Below the pieces are notes generated by a model that made no database searches, was not told where the DNA came from, and was given only the letters and a program-made list of their open reading frames with translations. A stretch of 64,000 bases of DNA from Neptunicoccus sediminis (GTDB lineage: Bacteria; Pseudomonadota; Alphaproteobacteria; Rhodobacterales; Rhodobacteraceae). This document shows, one piece after another, positions 46,258 to 55,682 of this stretch (the stretch's first letter is position 1; each line of letters starts with the position of its first letter). The DNA lies in contig NZ_MDVX01000002.1 of assembly GCF_001719615.1 (NCBI RefSeq), positions 186,001 through 250,000 of the forward strand, in the 5' to 3' direction. Position numbers and translations under genes: made by a program.

Positions 46258-47394
46258 TTACGGCAGGTCCACCCATGCGGCATTTCGCCCAGAGGACCGC
46301 ACGCAGGCGTCAATAAATTCAACGCCTTTCAATCCGTCCTGCACGGTGGGAAAAACCACGTCCTGCGGGATTGGCTGGTCATTCCGACGGGCGAGTATCG
46401 CTTCGGCTGCTTCGGTATAGATGGCGGCGAATCCTTCGAGATAGCCTTCGGGATGACCCGGCGGAATGCGCGAAACTCGGTTCGCGGCAGCACCGGACCC
46501 GGCCCCGCCCCGCGTGATCAGGCGCTTTGGCTCTCCAAAGGGTGTGAACCACAGATAGTTCGGGTCTTCCTGCGCAAATTCCAGCCCGCCCTTGGTGCCG
46601 TAAACCCGCAACCTCAGCGCGTTTTCATTGCCCGGTGAGACTTGCGAACTCCACAACATGCCCCGCGCCCCGCCTTTCCAGCGCAACAGAACATGGGCGT
46701 TGTCATCCACCCGCCGCCCCGCAACAAAGCTCTGCATGTCCGCGGAAAGGGATTCCAGCTCCAGCCCCGTCACAAAACAGGCGAGGTTATAGGCATGGAC
46801 GCCAATATCCCCGATAGACCCGCCTGCCCCGCTGCGGTCCGGATCGGTGCGCCAGTCGGCCTGTTTGTTGTGCACCTCCTCGGTCATCCAGTCCTGCGGA
46901 TATTCCACCTGCACCACGCGGATTTCGCCCAATTCGCCAGAAGCAATCATTTCGTGCGCCTGCCTTACCATTGGAAAACCGGTGTAATTATGGGTCAGCA
47001 CAAACAGCGCGTCAGATGCTTCGGCCGCTTTAACCAATTTGCGCGCATCAGGCAGAGTAGAGGTCAGCGGCTTGTCGCAGATCACGTGGATGCCCCGTTT
47101 CAGAAACTCCCGCGCGGCAGCGTAATGGACGTGGTTTGGCGTCACGATCGACACTGCTTCGATCCCGTTCTTCAGCCGTGCCTCGCGGATTGCCATCTGC
47201 TTGAAGTCATCGTAGGTGCGATCCGGCGCAAGGCCAAGGGCCGCACCGCTCGCCCTTGCCTTTTCAGGGGTAGAGGACAGCGCCCCTGCCACCAGTTCAA
47301 ACCTGTCGTCAATCCGCGCGGCAATGCGGTGGACCCCGCCAATAAAAGCGTCATTGCCACCGCCGACCATGCCCAATCTGATCCGTTCCGCCAT
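46258..47394 (-). CDS. Gfo/Idh/MocA family oxidoreductase
   Basis: 378 aa. N-terminal NAD(P) Rossmann domain (GMVGGGNDAFIGG; CDKPLTSTLPDARKLV with the EKP-equivalent Lys of the family) and a C-terminal alpha/beta domain with GSIGDIGVHAYNLA, where the conserved Asp and His of the active site sit. These enzymes oxidise hydroxyl groups of sugars, inositols or sugar acids. Last gene of a three-gene unit: its ATG overlaps the upstream isomerase stop by one base (TGATG). The substrate is unknown. Confidence 0.9.
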   Translation of the reverse strand: MAERIRLGMVGGGNDAFIGGVHRIAARIDDRFELVAGALSSTPEKARASGAALGLAPDRTYDDFKQMAIREARLKNGIEAVSIVTPNHVHYAAAREFLKRGIHVICDKPLTSTLPDARKLVKAAEASDALFVLTHNYTGFPMVRQAHEMIASGELGEIRVVQVEYPQDWMTEEVHNKQADWRTDPDRSGAGGSIGDIGVHAYNLACFVTGLELESLSADMQSFVAGRRVDDNAHVLLRWKGGARGMLWSSQVSPGNENALRLRVYGTKGGLEFAQEDPNYLWFTPFGEPKRLITRGGAGSGAAANRVSRIPPGHPEGYLEGFAAIYTEAAEAILARRNDQPIPQDVVFPTVQDGLKGVEFIDACVRSSGRNAAWVDLP

Positions 47395-48449
47395 CAGCCT
47401 ATCCCCAACATCTTGCGGTTTGCGGCCTCATCCGCGCCCCCGTCTGCGAAATCGTCAAAGGCTTTTTCCGTCACACGAATGATATGATCCTTCACGAATT
47501 GCGCCCCTTCCCGTGCCCCGTCTTCGGGATGCTTCAGACAGCATTCCCATTCCACAACGGCCCAACCGTCAAAGTCATTCGCCGCCATTTTGGAAAAGAT
47601 CGCTGCAAAATCCACCTGCCCATCCCCGAGCGAACGGAACCGCCCCGCGCGATTGACCCAAGGTTGATAGCCCGAATAAACGCCTTGCCGCCCCGTTGAA
47701 TTAAACTCTGCGTCCTTGACGTGAAACATCTTGATCCGGTCTTTGTAAATGTCGATGTTGTCAATGTAATCAAGGCATTGCAGCGCGTAATGGGACGGAT
47801 CATACAGCATGTTGCAGCGGGGATGATTGTCTACCCGCTCCAGAAACATTTCAAACGTGACACCATCGTGCAGGTCTTCGCCGGGATGGATTTCATAGCA
47901 AATATCAACACCGTTTTCATCAGCGTGATCCAGAATCGGACGCCAGCGGGCGGCCAGTTCGTCAAAGGCGGTTTCAATCAGCCCTTCGGGTCGTTGTGGC
48001 CAAGGGTAGACATAGGGCCAAGCCAAAGCGCCCGAAAAGGTCGCATGGGCCGTGATCCCCATATGACGAGAGGCAGAAATCGCCTTTTTCACCTGATCCA
48101 CCGCCCAAGCCTGCCGCGCCTTGGGATCACCGTGCACGGAAGGATCGGCAAAGCCGTCAAAGGCAGTGTCATAGGCTGGATGCACCGCCACCAATTGACC
48201 CTGCAGATGCGTCGAAAGCTCTGTTACCTCCACCCCGTTTTCCTGTGCCTTTCCCTTGAAGGTATCGCAGTAATCTTTTGATGTTGCAGCTTTTTCAAGA
48301 TCAATCAGACGGGCATCCCAACTGGGCACCTGCACCCCTTTATAGCCGCAATCTGCGGCCCATTTGGTGATCGAATCCCAAGAATTGAACGGGGCTTCGT
48401 CACCCGCGAACTGTGCCAGAAACAGGCCCGGCCCTTTGATGGTCTTCAT
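47394..48449 (-). CDS. Sugar phosphate isomerase/epimerase family protein
   Basis: 351 aa with a strong GGGAGGAA site. AP-endonuclease-2-like TIM barrel with the usual metal ligands in CYEIHPGEDLH, LYDPSHYAL, MFHVKDAEF and VVEWECC. It is longer than simple epimerases (about 280 aa) and belongs to a type usually found next to Gfo/Idh/MocA dehydrogenases, as here. It probably isomerises or epimerises the oxidised sugar. It lies 35 bases downstream of the ketose-3-epimerase-like gene. Confidence 0.88.
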   Translation of the reverse strand: MKTIKGPGLFLAQFAGDEAPFNSWDSITKWAADCGYKGVQVPSWDARLIDLEKAATSKDYCDTFKGKAQENGVEVTELSTHLQGQLVAVHPAYDTAFDGFADPSVHGDPKARQAWAVDQVKKAISASRHMGITAHATFSGALAWPYVYPWPQRPEGLIETAFDELAARWRPILDHADENGVDICYEIHPGEDLHDGVTFEMFLERVDNHPRCNMLYDPSHYALQCLDYIDNIDIYKDRIKMFHVKDAEFNSTGRQGVYSGYQPWVNRAGRFRSLGDGQVDFAAIFSKMAANDFDGWAVVEWECCLKHPEDGAREGAQFVKDHIIRVTEKAFDDFADGGADEAANRKMLGIG

Positions 48450-48484
48450 GATGTTTCCTCCCTCATTCCTATCATTTGGTAATT

Positions 48485-49351
48485 TTACAGCACCGTCAGG
48501 CCCGCCTTATCCATACAGGCGCGAATATGGGCATACCCCTCGCGGTAGACCTGTTCGGGGCTGTCGGCAAAATCGCGCCAGACCTTCGTGGCGGCGGCAA
48601 GGTCGGGCAGCCCGCGCCCGAAGGCCTCTATCGTCAGCCAATCGTCATATCCGCTCCGGGCAATTGCCGCGAAAGTCTCGGCCCACGAAATATTTCCCCG
48701 CCCCGGCACGCCACGGTCATTCTCGGAGATGTGGATATGGCTGATCATATCGGAGTTGCGGATCAGCGCCCCGACCGGATCGGTTTCCTCTATATTGGCG
48801 TGGAACGTGTCGTACATGGCGGTGATATTGGGATGGTCGAGCGCTCGCAGATGATCGCAAAGCGCATCCATTGTGTTGAACAGATAGCATTCAAAACGGT
48901 TCAGCGCTTCCAGCCCGACCACAATCCCATGACCTGCCGCCAAATCCCCGATCTGCAACTGGGTATCGCGGAAATAGTCGAGCTCGGCCCCTGTCGGCCC
49001 CGCGCCGCTAAACAGGCCCAGCGTGGAGTGAAGCGGCCCGCTGATCTGATCCGCCCCCAGCGCGGCGGTGCATTCCAGCGCCCAGTCCATATAGTCCACG
49101 CCAGCCTTGCGCGTGGTGGCCTGCGGTGAAATCAGGTTCACCGAAGGATCCCCCATCGCCGTGACCGCCGTGCGCTCTAACCCGATCCGGTCAAGCATGA
49201 CAGCGATTTGCCGGTACTCCTCGGGCGTGCCTTCGAAAACGGGGATCTCCACCCCGTCAAATCCGGTGTCGCGGAGGGCCGTTAACAGGGATTCGTGCTG
49301 TGGCGTGATGCGGGTGGTCCATAGAAACATGCACATTCCGATTTTCATCAT
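48485..49351 (-). CDS. D-tagatose/D-psicose 3-epimerase-like protein
   Basis: 288 aa; the first or second Met can be the start. The metal and catalytic residues Glu148, Asp181, His184, His207, Arg213 and Glu242 have exactly the spacing of Pseudomonas D-tagatose 3-epimerase (Glu152 to Glu246), in LEALNRFECYLFNT, YDTFHANIEE and HISENDRG. It is therefore predicted to epimerise a ketose or keto-sugar acid at C3 with Mn or Co. First gene of the minus-strand unit; an operator-like TGGTCATACCA lies 70 bases upstream. Confidence 0.88.
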   Translation of the reverse strand: MMKIGMCMFLWTTRITPQHESLLTALRDTGFDGVEIPVFEGTPEEYRQIAVMLDRIGLERTAVTAMGDPSVNLISPQATTRKAGVDYMDWALECTAALGADQISGPLHSTLGLFSGAGPTGAELDYFRDTQLQIGDLAAGHGIVVGLEALNRFECYLFNTMDALCDHLRALDHPNITAMYDTFHANIEETDPVGALIRNSDMISHIHISENDRGVPGRGNISWAETFAAIARSGYDDWLTIEAFGRGLPDLAAATKVWRDFADSPEQVYREGYAHIRACMDKAGLTVL

Positions 49352-49420
49352 TATTCCCTTGGCATCGCCTCTGTTGCAGCTTCACAAGCCTGATCCTTGG
49401 ACCCGGATGCGCCTTATAAC

Positions 49421-49431
49421 TGGTCATACCA
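49421..49431. promoter_or_regulatory. GntR/FCD-type operator, copy 1
   Basis: TGGTCATACCA, a perfect 4-bp-arm palindrome with a 3-bp centre of the FadR-family operator form, 70 bases upstream of the minus-strand epimerase start. The same form recurs at 49588 and 59373. Confidence 0.6.
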
Positions 49432-49587
49432 AAATTGGCGAGCAGGTCAAAGCGAATTTATCAACAAACCAGACACCGCAGCCGCTCTACTCATAACAAT
49501 ATAAGCCATTATATCGCCTTGAGCGCAGAGAATGCGCGAATAAAGCCGAAAACCAGCCCTTGACCGTTTGGAAAATTCAATGCTATC

Positions 49588-49598
49588 TGGTCTAACCA
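49588..49598. promoter_or_regulatory. GntR/FCD-type operator, copy 2
   Basis: TGGTCTAACCA, same form as copies 1 and 3, 80 bases upstream of the plus-strand epimerase start. The regulator gene itself is the third gene of that operon, so this site would give autoregulation. Confidence 0.6.
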
Positions 49599-49677
49599 AT
49601 TTACACACTTCCCGACCGAAACACGATGACACGGCGGGACAATACGGGTGTGAAACAGACCTTCTGGGAGGACAGGA

Positions 49678-50565
49678 ATGCATCTTTCGACACACAACTG
49701 GATGCGGGCGGAACCGCTGGAAACGACGGTACGCCGGATCAAGCAATATGGTTATGAAAGCATCGAGATTTCGGGCGAGCCGGATCAATACGATACCAAG
49801 GAAACCCGCGCGCTGCTGAAAGATACCGGCATGCGGTGCTGGGGTGCTGTGACCCTGACACTGGGCGATCGCAACCTTGCAGCAAAGGATCAGGGCCAGC
49901 GGGAGCGCACGGTCGATTACGTCAAAAACGTGCTCACTATGGTGTCAGAGCTGGAGGGCGAGATTATCTTACTAGTGCCCGCAACCGTGGGTAAGGTTGT
50001 CCCCGACGGCACACCGGAAGAGGAATGGAAATGGGTGGTCGATGCCACACGGGAATGTTTCCATCACGCAAAGAAAGTCGGCGTCAAAATCGCCGTGGAA
50101 CCGCTGAACCGCTTTGAAACCTATCTGTTCAACCGCTGCGCACAGGCGCTGGCGCTGGCGGATGCGGTCAGTCCGGAGTGTGGCGTGTGCCTTGATGCGT
50201 TTCACCTCAATATTGAAGAAGACGATATATATGACGCGATCCGTCTTGCCGGTGATCGTCTGTTCGACTTCCACGTGGCCGACAACAACCGTTTTGCCGC
50301 TGGTCTCGGCCATCTGGACTGGCCCAAAATCGTCGGCACCCTAAAGGAAATCGGCTATGACGGTGCACTGACCAATGAGTTTGTCGCGCCGGTCGATCGC
50401 ACTCCGGCTGCGCCCTACCCCGATATGGTCGAGAAAAATCCGGTGGATATTTCCCCCGAGCAATTGAAGTTCATTGAGGATCACGGTTCTTCCCTGTTGT
50501 CCGAGGATTTCTACGCCCGGCAGATGGAAATCACTGCGGAAACACTGTTGCCGCTGATGAAGTAA
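49678..50565 (+). CDS. Sugar phosphate isomerase/epimerase family protein (ketose 3-epimerase-like)
   Basis: 295 aa behind GGGAGG. TIM barrel with Glu141 (AVEPLNRFETYLFN), Asp173 and His176 (LDAFHLNIEE), His199 and Arg205 (FHVADNNR) and Glu234 (TNEF). The pattern is close to that of D-tagatose 3-epimerases, although the C-terminal loop (DISPEQLKFIE) differs. It is the second such protein in the cluster, divergent from the first. First gene of a unit continuing with the enolase-superfamily gene. Confidence 0.87.
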   Translation: MHLSTHNWMRAEPLETTVRRIKQYGYESIEISGEPDQYDTKETRALLKDTGMRCWGAVTLTLGDRNLAAKDQGQRERTVDYVKNVLTMVSELEGEIILLVPATVGKVVPDGTPEEEWKWVVDATRECFHHAKKVGVKIAVEPLNRFETYLFNRCAQALALADAVSPECGVCLDAFHLNIEEDDIYDAIRLAGDRLFDFHVADNNRFAAGLGHLDWPKIVGTLKEIGYDGALTNEFVAPVDRTPAAPYPDMVEKNPVDISPEQLKFIEDHGSSLLSEDFYARQMEITAETLLPLMK

Positions 50566-50639
50566 ACGGGGTCCGCCCTGTTCCTGTCCGGGCGCGTCAA
50601 CTCCCTGCGCGTCCGGCTCAAATAACCCGAGGATACATC

Positions 50640-51809
50640 ATGCGCATAAAGTCGGCTCAGGCCTGGTGGGTGCAGATTCCAATCGAAACCGAACAACAGC
50701 ATGTCAGCGATTTCGGTCGTCTGCGCACCTTTGATGCAGCGATCCTGCGGCTGGAAACCGACGACGGTCTTGTCGGATGGGGCGAAGGCAAGAATGCGGC
50801 GGGCAGTGCGGGCAATTACGGGACGCTGGTGCATCTGCTCAATCACGAATTCGGCCCCCGCATCATCGGCCGCGATCCGGCGGATGTTTCAATCGTCTGG
50901 GAGGATCTTTATAACGGCGTGCGGGCAGAGAAATCTGCATTGGCGGGCCATTCCATGCCCGATTTCGCGCGGCGCGGCATGTCCATCGCGGCAATCAGCG
51001 CCATCGACATTGCGCTTTGGGATATACTTGGGAAATCCGACAACAAACCTGTTTGGCAGCTTTTGGGCGGGCGCAAGGCGGACCGGATGCAGGCCTATGC
51101 TTCGGGGGGTTGGGCCGATAAGGACAATATTGGCGAACAATTACAATCCTATATCGACAAAGGCGGCTTCAGGGCTGTGAAGATGCGGGTCGGCGCGATG
51201 GACCCTTCCCCGCATGGCTCCGCAGAGCGGGTTCTCGCGGCACGCAAGGCGCTGGGGCCGGATGTGGAGATTATGGTTGACGCCCACGGCACCTTTACCG
51301 TCGCAGGTGCCAGACGCTTTGCCCATTTGTGCCGCGATGCGGATCTGGCGTGGTTTGAAGAACCTGTGAGCGGAGACGACAAACAGGGCATGGCCGAATT
51401 GCGGGCCAGCACCCATATCCCCATCGCGGCAGGAGAATCCGAGTCGACCCGCTTTGATTTCCGCGATCTCGCGACCCTGCGCTCGGTGGATATTTTCCAG
51501 CCCGATCCGGCCAATTGCGGCGGTATTTCCGAGGCCATGAAAATCGGCACATTGGCCAGCGCCTTTAACCTGCGACTGGCCCCCCATCTTTGGGCGGGTG
51601 CACCTTGTTTCTTTGCAGGGCTTCAGGTCTGCGCCGCCTCTCCTGCGGCATTTACCGTTGAATTCTCGCTCGGGGCTAATCCGATGATCCATGAATTATC
51701 CAACGCACCCGTCACTGTCAGCGATGGTATGATTGCATTTCCCGAAACTCCGGGTATAGGGTTAGATATGAACGAGGCCGCCGTCAGAGCCTACGCTATT
51801 CAGGGGTAA
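50640..51809 (+). CDS. Mandelate racemase/muconate lactonizing enzyme family protein
   Basis: 389 aa, enolase superfamily. Capping domain (1-125), then the barrel with Lys181-Met-Arg183, metal ligands Asp214 (VDAHG), Glu240 or Glu241 (FEEP) and Glu266 (AGES), and the Asp289/His316 dyad (QPDPANCGG, APHLW). This places it in the mandelate racemase subgroup, where most members dehydrate sugar acids to 2-keto-3-deoxy acids. Sugar-acid dehydratase is thus the best guess. The GntR gene starts 1 base after its stop. Confidence 0.88.
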   Translation: MRIKSAQAWWVQIPIETEQQHVSDFGRLRTFDAAILRLETDDGLVGWGEGKNAAGSAGNYGTLVHLLNHEFGPRIIGRDPADVSIVWEDLYNGVRAEKSALAGHSMPDFARRGMSIAAISAIDIALWDILGKSDNKPVWQLLGGRKADRMQAYASGGWADKDNIGEQLQSYIDKGGFRAVKMRVGAMDPSPHGSAERVLAARKALGPDVEIMVDAHGTFTVAGARRFAHLCRDADLAWFEEPVSGDDKQGMAELRASTHIPIAAGESESTRFDFRDLATLRSVDIFQPDPANCGGISEAMKIGTLASAFNLRLAPHLWAGAPCFFAGLQVCAASPAAFTVEFSLGANPMIHELSNAPVTVSDGMIAFPETPGIGLDMNEAAVRAYAIQG

Positions 51810-51810
51810 A

Positions 51811-52509
51811 ATGCAGGAAAATCAGTTCCTTCCCACATTGGCCAGCTATCTGTTGAAGGTGGCAAAATCCAACTCGGGCAAAGCGCCCTCAGAGCGGGAA
51901 CTGGCAGAACATTTTGAAGTCAGCCGCGGGCAAATCCGCGAGGCGCTGGCCATTCTCGAAGCGATGGAGCTGATCGAACGGCGTGCCAAATCGGGGATTT
52001 ACGTGCGGGAAAACCAGCACGGGATCGAGCAGATGGCCTTTTATGCCCGCGCCGGCATCCCGCTGGAGCCGCTACAGATTTACGAAGCGGTTGAAGTGCG
52101 TAAAATCCATGAAATTCAGGCAGCAGAGCTGGCGGCTGAACGGGCGACAGAGGAAAATTTTGAACGTCTGCGCGAGATACTGAAAGCCTCGGAACAACGG
52201 ATTGCTGACGGCGAAGGGCTTTTGGGGCTCGACCATGAATTCCACCTTGAAATCGTGCGGGCGACGCAAAACTCTATTTTTCACAACATCTGTTCTACCT
52301 TCTATGTCCTGAGCGAGAACCGCCTGCCGGTCTATTTTGAAAAGGAAGAGCGCAGCCGCAAATCCCATGCGGATCACATGCAAATCTTCGATGCGCTGGT
52401 CCACCGGGACGGGACATTGGCTAAGGCGCTGATGAATTCCCATCTGCGCAATGCCCGCAGCTACTGGACAGAGCTGCTGGAACCCGCCGGTGACACCACC
52501 CCCACCTAA
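51811..52509 (+). CDS. GntR family regulator, FCD domain, of the sugar cluster
   Basis: 232 aa. Winged helix at residues about 5-70 (SERELAEHFEVSRGQIREALAILE) and an FCD domain with the Asp/His metal-site pattern (LDHEFHLEIVRAT, HADHMQIFDAL). It lies inside the catabolic operon, directly after the enolase gene, and is followed by a dehydrogenase. It is the most likely binder of the three TGGTNNNACCA sites, acting as a repressor released by a pathway acid. Confidence 0.9.
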   Translation: MQENQFLPTLASYLLKVAKSNSGKAPSERELAEHFEVSRGQIREALAILEAMELIERRAKSGIYVRENQHGIEQMAFYARAGIPLEPLQIYEAVEVRKIHEIQAAELAAERATEENFERLREILKASEQRIADGEGLLGLDHEFHLEIVRATQNSIFHNICSTFYVLSENRLPVYFEKEERSRKSHADHMQIFDALVHRDGTLAKALMNSHLRNARSYWTELLEPAGDTTPT

Positions 52510-52522
52510 CCGGAGCCCTGTT

Positions 52523-53509
52523 ATGCCCGAGACCCCTGTGATTTTCTCAACCCACAGCCTGCACCCTGACGTGACCACCGATCTGGCCCGTCTTGGCACG
52601 TTGAAAACCGCCTCTGCCCCCACACCCGAGGCAATCCTTGCGGAAAGTGTCGGAGCGAATATCATCATCGTGCGCGCCCCGATCCCACCCGAGATTGTCA
52701 CGCGGGAACAAGGTCTTATGGCAACTGTACGTCACGGCGCAGGGTTGGATATGATTCCGATGGAGGCTTGCACCGAAGCCGGCGTCATGGTCACAAACGC
52801 GCCCGGTGCCAATGCGGTGACGGTAGCAGAGCACGCCATCTGGTCGGCCATGTCGCTGCTGCGCAAAAACCCGATGGTCACGCGGGACCTGCATGAAGGG
52901 GGCTGGGAACACGGCCGCCGCCACGCGGCTTTCGGGCAGGAAATTTCGGGTCGCACCCTTGGCATCCTCGGGTTTGGCAATATCGGCACGGCCCTGGCGG
53001 GCATGGCGCAAAACGGCTTTGGCATGTCGGTGATTTCCCACACGCGCAGCCCTGATAAACTGCCTGAAACTGTGGAGTCTGTGTCCCTGCCCGAGCTGTT
53101 GAAACGGGCTGATATTCTGGTGCTCAGCTGTCCGCTGACCGATGCTACCCGCGGCCTGATCGACAGGGCGGCGATCCAGTCCATGAAGTCGGGCGCAATC
53201 CTTGTGAATGTTGCGCGCGGCCCTGTGGTCGAAGAAGACGCCCTGATCGAAGCGCTGCAATCGGGGCATTTGGGCGGCGCGGCGATAGACGTTTTCGCCA
53301 AGCAACCCCTGCCCATCGACCACCCGTTGATGGCCCTTGGCAATGTGGTGCTGACGCCCCATATTGCAGGGCTTACGCAGGAAAGCATGCTGCGTCTGGG
53401 GCGCAAGGTGACGGAGATCACCGGACAGATTCTCGCAGGACACACGCCGGATAATCTGTGCAATCCGGAGGTTCTGCCAACCTATAAGGCGCGGTTTCCC
53501 GCGCTCTGA
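52523..53509 (+). CDS. D-2-hydroxyacid dehydrogenase family protein
   Basis: 328 aa from MPETPVIF with CGGAG upstream. NAD-binding GFGNIG at 150-155 (LGILGFGNIG), catalytic Arg232 (NVARGP) and His280 (LTPHIAG). The usual catalytic Glu of the EP motif is Gln261 (DVFAKQPLP), as in formate dehydrogenases and some other relatives. It probably interconverts a 2-keto acid and a hydroxy acid, or oxidises a sugar acid. End of the plus-strand unit. It is convergent with the ABC transporter genes. Confidence 0.88.
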   Translation: MPETPVIFSTHSLHPDVTTDLARLGTLKTASAPTPEAILAESVGANIIIVRAPIPPEIVTREQGLMATVRHGAGLDMIPMEACTEAGVMVTNAPGANAVTVAEHAIWSAMSLLRKNPMVTRDLHEGGWEHGRRHAAFGQEISGRTLGILGFGNIGTALAGMAQNGFGMSVISHTRSPDKLPETVESVSLPELLKRADILVLSCPLTDATRGLIDRAAIQSMKSGAILVNVARGPVVEEDALIEALQSGHLGGAAIDVFAKQPLPIDHPLMALGNVVLTPHIAGLTQESMLRLGRKVTEITGQILAGHTPDNLCNPEVLPTYKARFPAL

Positions 53510-53514
53510 GCGTG

Positions 53515-54582
53515 TCAGGCATAGGCCAGATTGCGTCCGCTTTTCTGGTCGAATAACAACACTTTATCCGCTTTCCAGCCAAAGCGGACCGCGTCATCCA
53601 GCGCCACTTTCATCTGTGCTGAGACGGTCGCATGCAGGCGGTTCTGCCCCACGTCGATTGTCAGAATTTTGATAACGCCGTGATCTTCCACGTCAAACAC
53701 TCGCCCCTGCACCGGAGCGCCGCTTTCGAGCACAAGATCTTCGGGCCGCACTCCGAATTTCAGGGGCTGGTCGATGGCCCCGCCACTGGCGGTCACAGGC
53801 AGGCTGAATCCGTCGCTGATACGGGCCTGTCCGCCCTCTAGTGTGCCGTCCATGAGGTTCATCGGAGGTGTGCCCACAGCCCCCGCAACAAAGGTGTTGA
53901 GCGGATTGTCGTAGATGTCCGACGGCGTGCCCACCTGCACCAGCTTGCCTTTATTCAAAACACCGACTTTGTCGCCCATAGACATGGCCTCAATCTGGTC
54001 ATGGGTGACAAACACAAAGGTCGCGCCCAGTTCATTGTGCAGCTTCTTCAGCTCTACCCGCAACACGTCGCGCAGGTTGGCATCCAGCGCCGAGAGCGGC
54101 TCGTCCATCAGGAACACGCGGGGTTCGCGCACGATGGCCCGCCCGATCGAAACGCGCTGCATCTCGCCGCCCGACAGACGCTCTACCTTACGATCCAGCA
54201 GACGGGTGATTTGCAGGGTTTCCGCCGCTTTCTCTACCCGCTCTTTGATCTGCTCGGGCGTGAAGTTCTGGGTGCGGGATTTCAGTGGAAACTCCAGATT
54301 GCCCCGCACGGTCAGCCGCGGATAGAGCGAATATTGCTGCAACACCAGCGCTACATCCCGCTGCGCGGCATTCCAGTTGGTTGCATCCATACCGTCGATC
54401 AGAACCTTGCCGGACTCCGGTTCCTCCAGCCCTGCGATCACCCGCAGGGTCGTGGTTTTGCCCGCGCCCGTCTGGCCCAGAAGAACGAAAAATTCACCGT
54501 CCTTGATCTCCAGATCCAGATCGCGCAACGCGCGGTTCGGTCCGAAACTTTTGTTAATCCCCTGAAGCGTAATATCGGCCAT
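53515..54582 (-). CDS. Sugar ABC transporter ATP-binding protein (MalK/UgpC type), distal
   Basis: 355 aa. Walker A GQTGAGKTT, signature LSGGEMQRVSIG, Walker B VFLMDEPLSALDA and a C-terminal TOBE/regulatory domain (about 240-350). It energises the CUT1 importer encoded upstream. It is one of two different ATPases in the operon, suggesting an ATPase heterodimer. Its start overlaps the stop of the preceding ATPase gene by one base. Confidence 0.93.
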   Translation of the reverse strand: MADITLQGINKSFGPNRALRDLDLEIKDGEFFVLLGQTGAGKTTTLRVIAGLEEPESGKVLIDGMDATNWNAAQRDVALVLQQYSLYPRLTVRGNLEFPLKSRTQNFTPEQIKERVEKAAETLQITRLLDRKVERLSGGEMQRVSIGRAIVREPRVFLMDEPLSALDANLRDVLRVELKKLHNELGATFVFVTHDQIEAMSMGDKVGVLNKGKLVQVGTPSDIYDNPLNTFVAGAVGTPPMNLMDGTLEGGQARISDGFSLPVTASGGAIDQPLKFGVRPEDLVLESGAPVQGRVFDVEDHGVIKILTIDVGQNRLHATVSAQMKVALDDAVRFGWKADKVLLFDQKSGRNLAYA

Positions 54583-55682
54583 CAGTTCGCCCCTCTTAAA
54601 TTCAGCCCCGTCGCCCCGTCAAAGAAATGGGCCTGCGCCGGATCAATATTTACAAACACTTGCTGGCCTTCCCGCGCGACGTAGCCGCTCTCGGTGCGGG
54701 CCCGCAGCACGGTTTCCCCGATAAGGACATCCACAATGTCATGACTGCCAAGCGGTTCGATATTGCTGGTCTGCGCGGCCAAGTAGCCCTCTTTCGCCTC
54801 ATGGGAGAGGATCACCGCCTCAGGCCGCACGCCGAGCGATACCGGCTGGCCCGTGTTGCGCACATGGTTGATCATTTGCTCGGGGAAGTGAAAACCGGTT
54901 TCGGCCCCGCCGATCAGCACCGAAGACTGACCGTTCACCCCTGCAAATGACGCCGCATTAATGTTCATCACCGGACTGCCGACAAATTTGGCGACAAAGG
55001 CGTTGGTTGGGTGCAGGTAGACCTCCTCCGGTGCGCCGACCTGTTGCAGCACGCCGTCATGCAGGATCACGATGCGATCCGCCAGCGACATGGCTTCGAC
55101 CTGATCGTGAGTCACATAAACCGAGGTAGACCCCCGCGCGATATGCAGGCGTTTGATTTCCGCACGCATCTGTTCGCGCAATTTCGCATCAAGCACGCCA
55201 AGCGGTTCATCCATTAACAACGCCTTGGGACGACGCACCAGCGCACGGCCAATCGCAACCCGCTGCATATCCCCACCGGACAGCGCGGAAGGCTTGTTAT
55301 CCAGATGCTCGGTGATTTGCAGCACTTCGGCCACCTCGTTCACCGCCTTTTCCCTATCCGCAGCCCCCATACGAACGGCGCGCAGCGGAAAGGAGATATT
55401 CTCCCGCACAGTCATATGCGGGTAGAGCGAGAAAGACTGGAACACAAAGGCAATATCGCGGTCGGCGGCCTTTTTGCCCTGCATCTCCACCCCGTCGATC
55501 AGGATCTGGCCGGAGGTGACAGTCTCCAGCCCCGCAATCGCCCGCAGCGCCGTTGTCTTGCCGCCGCCGGATTGCCCCAGCATCACAACGAACTCTCCGT
55601 CTTCAATTGTCAGATCCAGATCTTTCAGCACCTGATTGGCGCCAAAAAATTTCTGCACGTTGCGCATGTCTATCTGTGCCAT
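54582..55682 (-). CDS. Sugar ABC transporter ATP-binding protein (MalK/UgpC type), proximal
   Basis: 366 aa. Walker A GQSGGGKTT, signature LSGGDMQRVAIG, Walker B ALLMDEPLGVLDA, followed by a TOBE domain. It is clearly diverged from the next ATPase, so they are not a recent duplication. It overlaps both neighbouring genes by one base, so translation is coupled along the operon. Confidence 0.93.
   Translation of the reverse strand: MAQIDMRNVQKFFGANQVLKDLDLTIEDGEFVVMLGQSGGGKTTALRAIAGLETVTSGQILIDGVEMQGKKAADRDIAFVFQSFSLYPHMTVRENISFPLRAVRMGAADREKAVNEVAEVLQITEHLDNKPSALSGGDMQRVAIGRALVRRPKALLMDEPLGVLDAKLREQMRAEIKRLHIARGSTSVYVTHDQVEAMSLADRIVILHDGVLQQVGAPEEVYLHPTNAFVAKFVGSPVMNINAASFAGVNGQSSVLIGGAETGFHFPEQMINHVRNTGQPVSLGVRPEAVILSHEAKEGYLAAQTSNIEPLGSHDIVDVLIGETVLRARTESGYVAREGQQVFVNIDPAQAHFFDGATGLNLRGAN

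Larger units (their letters stand above)
49352..49677. other. Divergent promoter region of two epimerase operons
   Basis: 326 bases without a gene between the divergent epimerase genes. It holds two palindromes of the form TGGTNNNACCA, at 49421 and 49588, and a GGGAGG ribosome site at 49666-49671. No convincing open frame or RNA hairpin was seen. Transcription should start in both directions from here. Confidence 0.7.
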
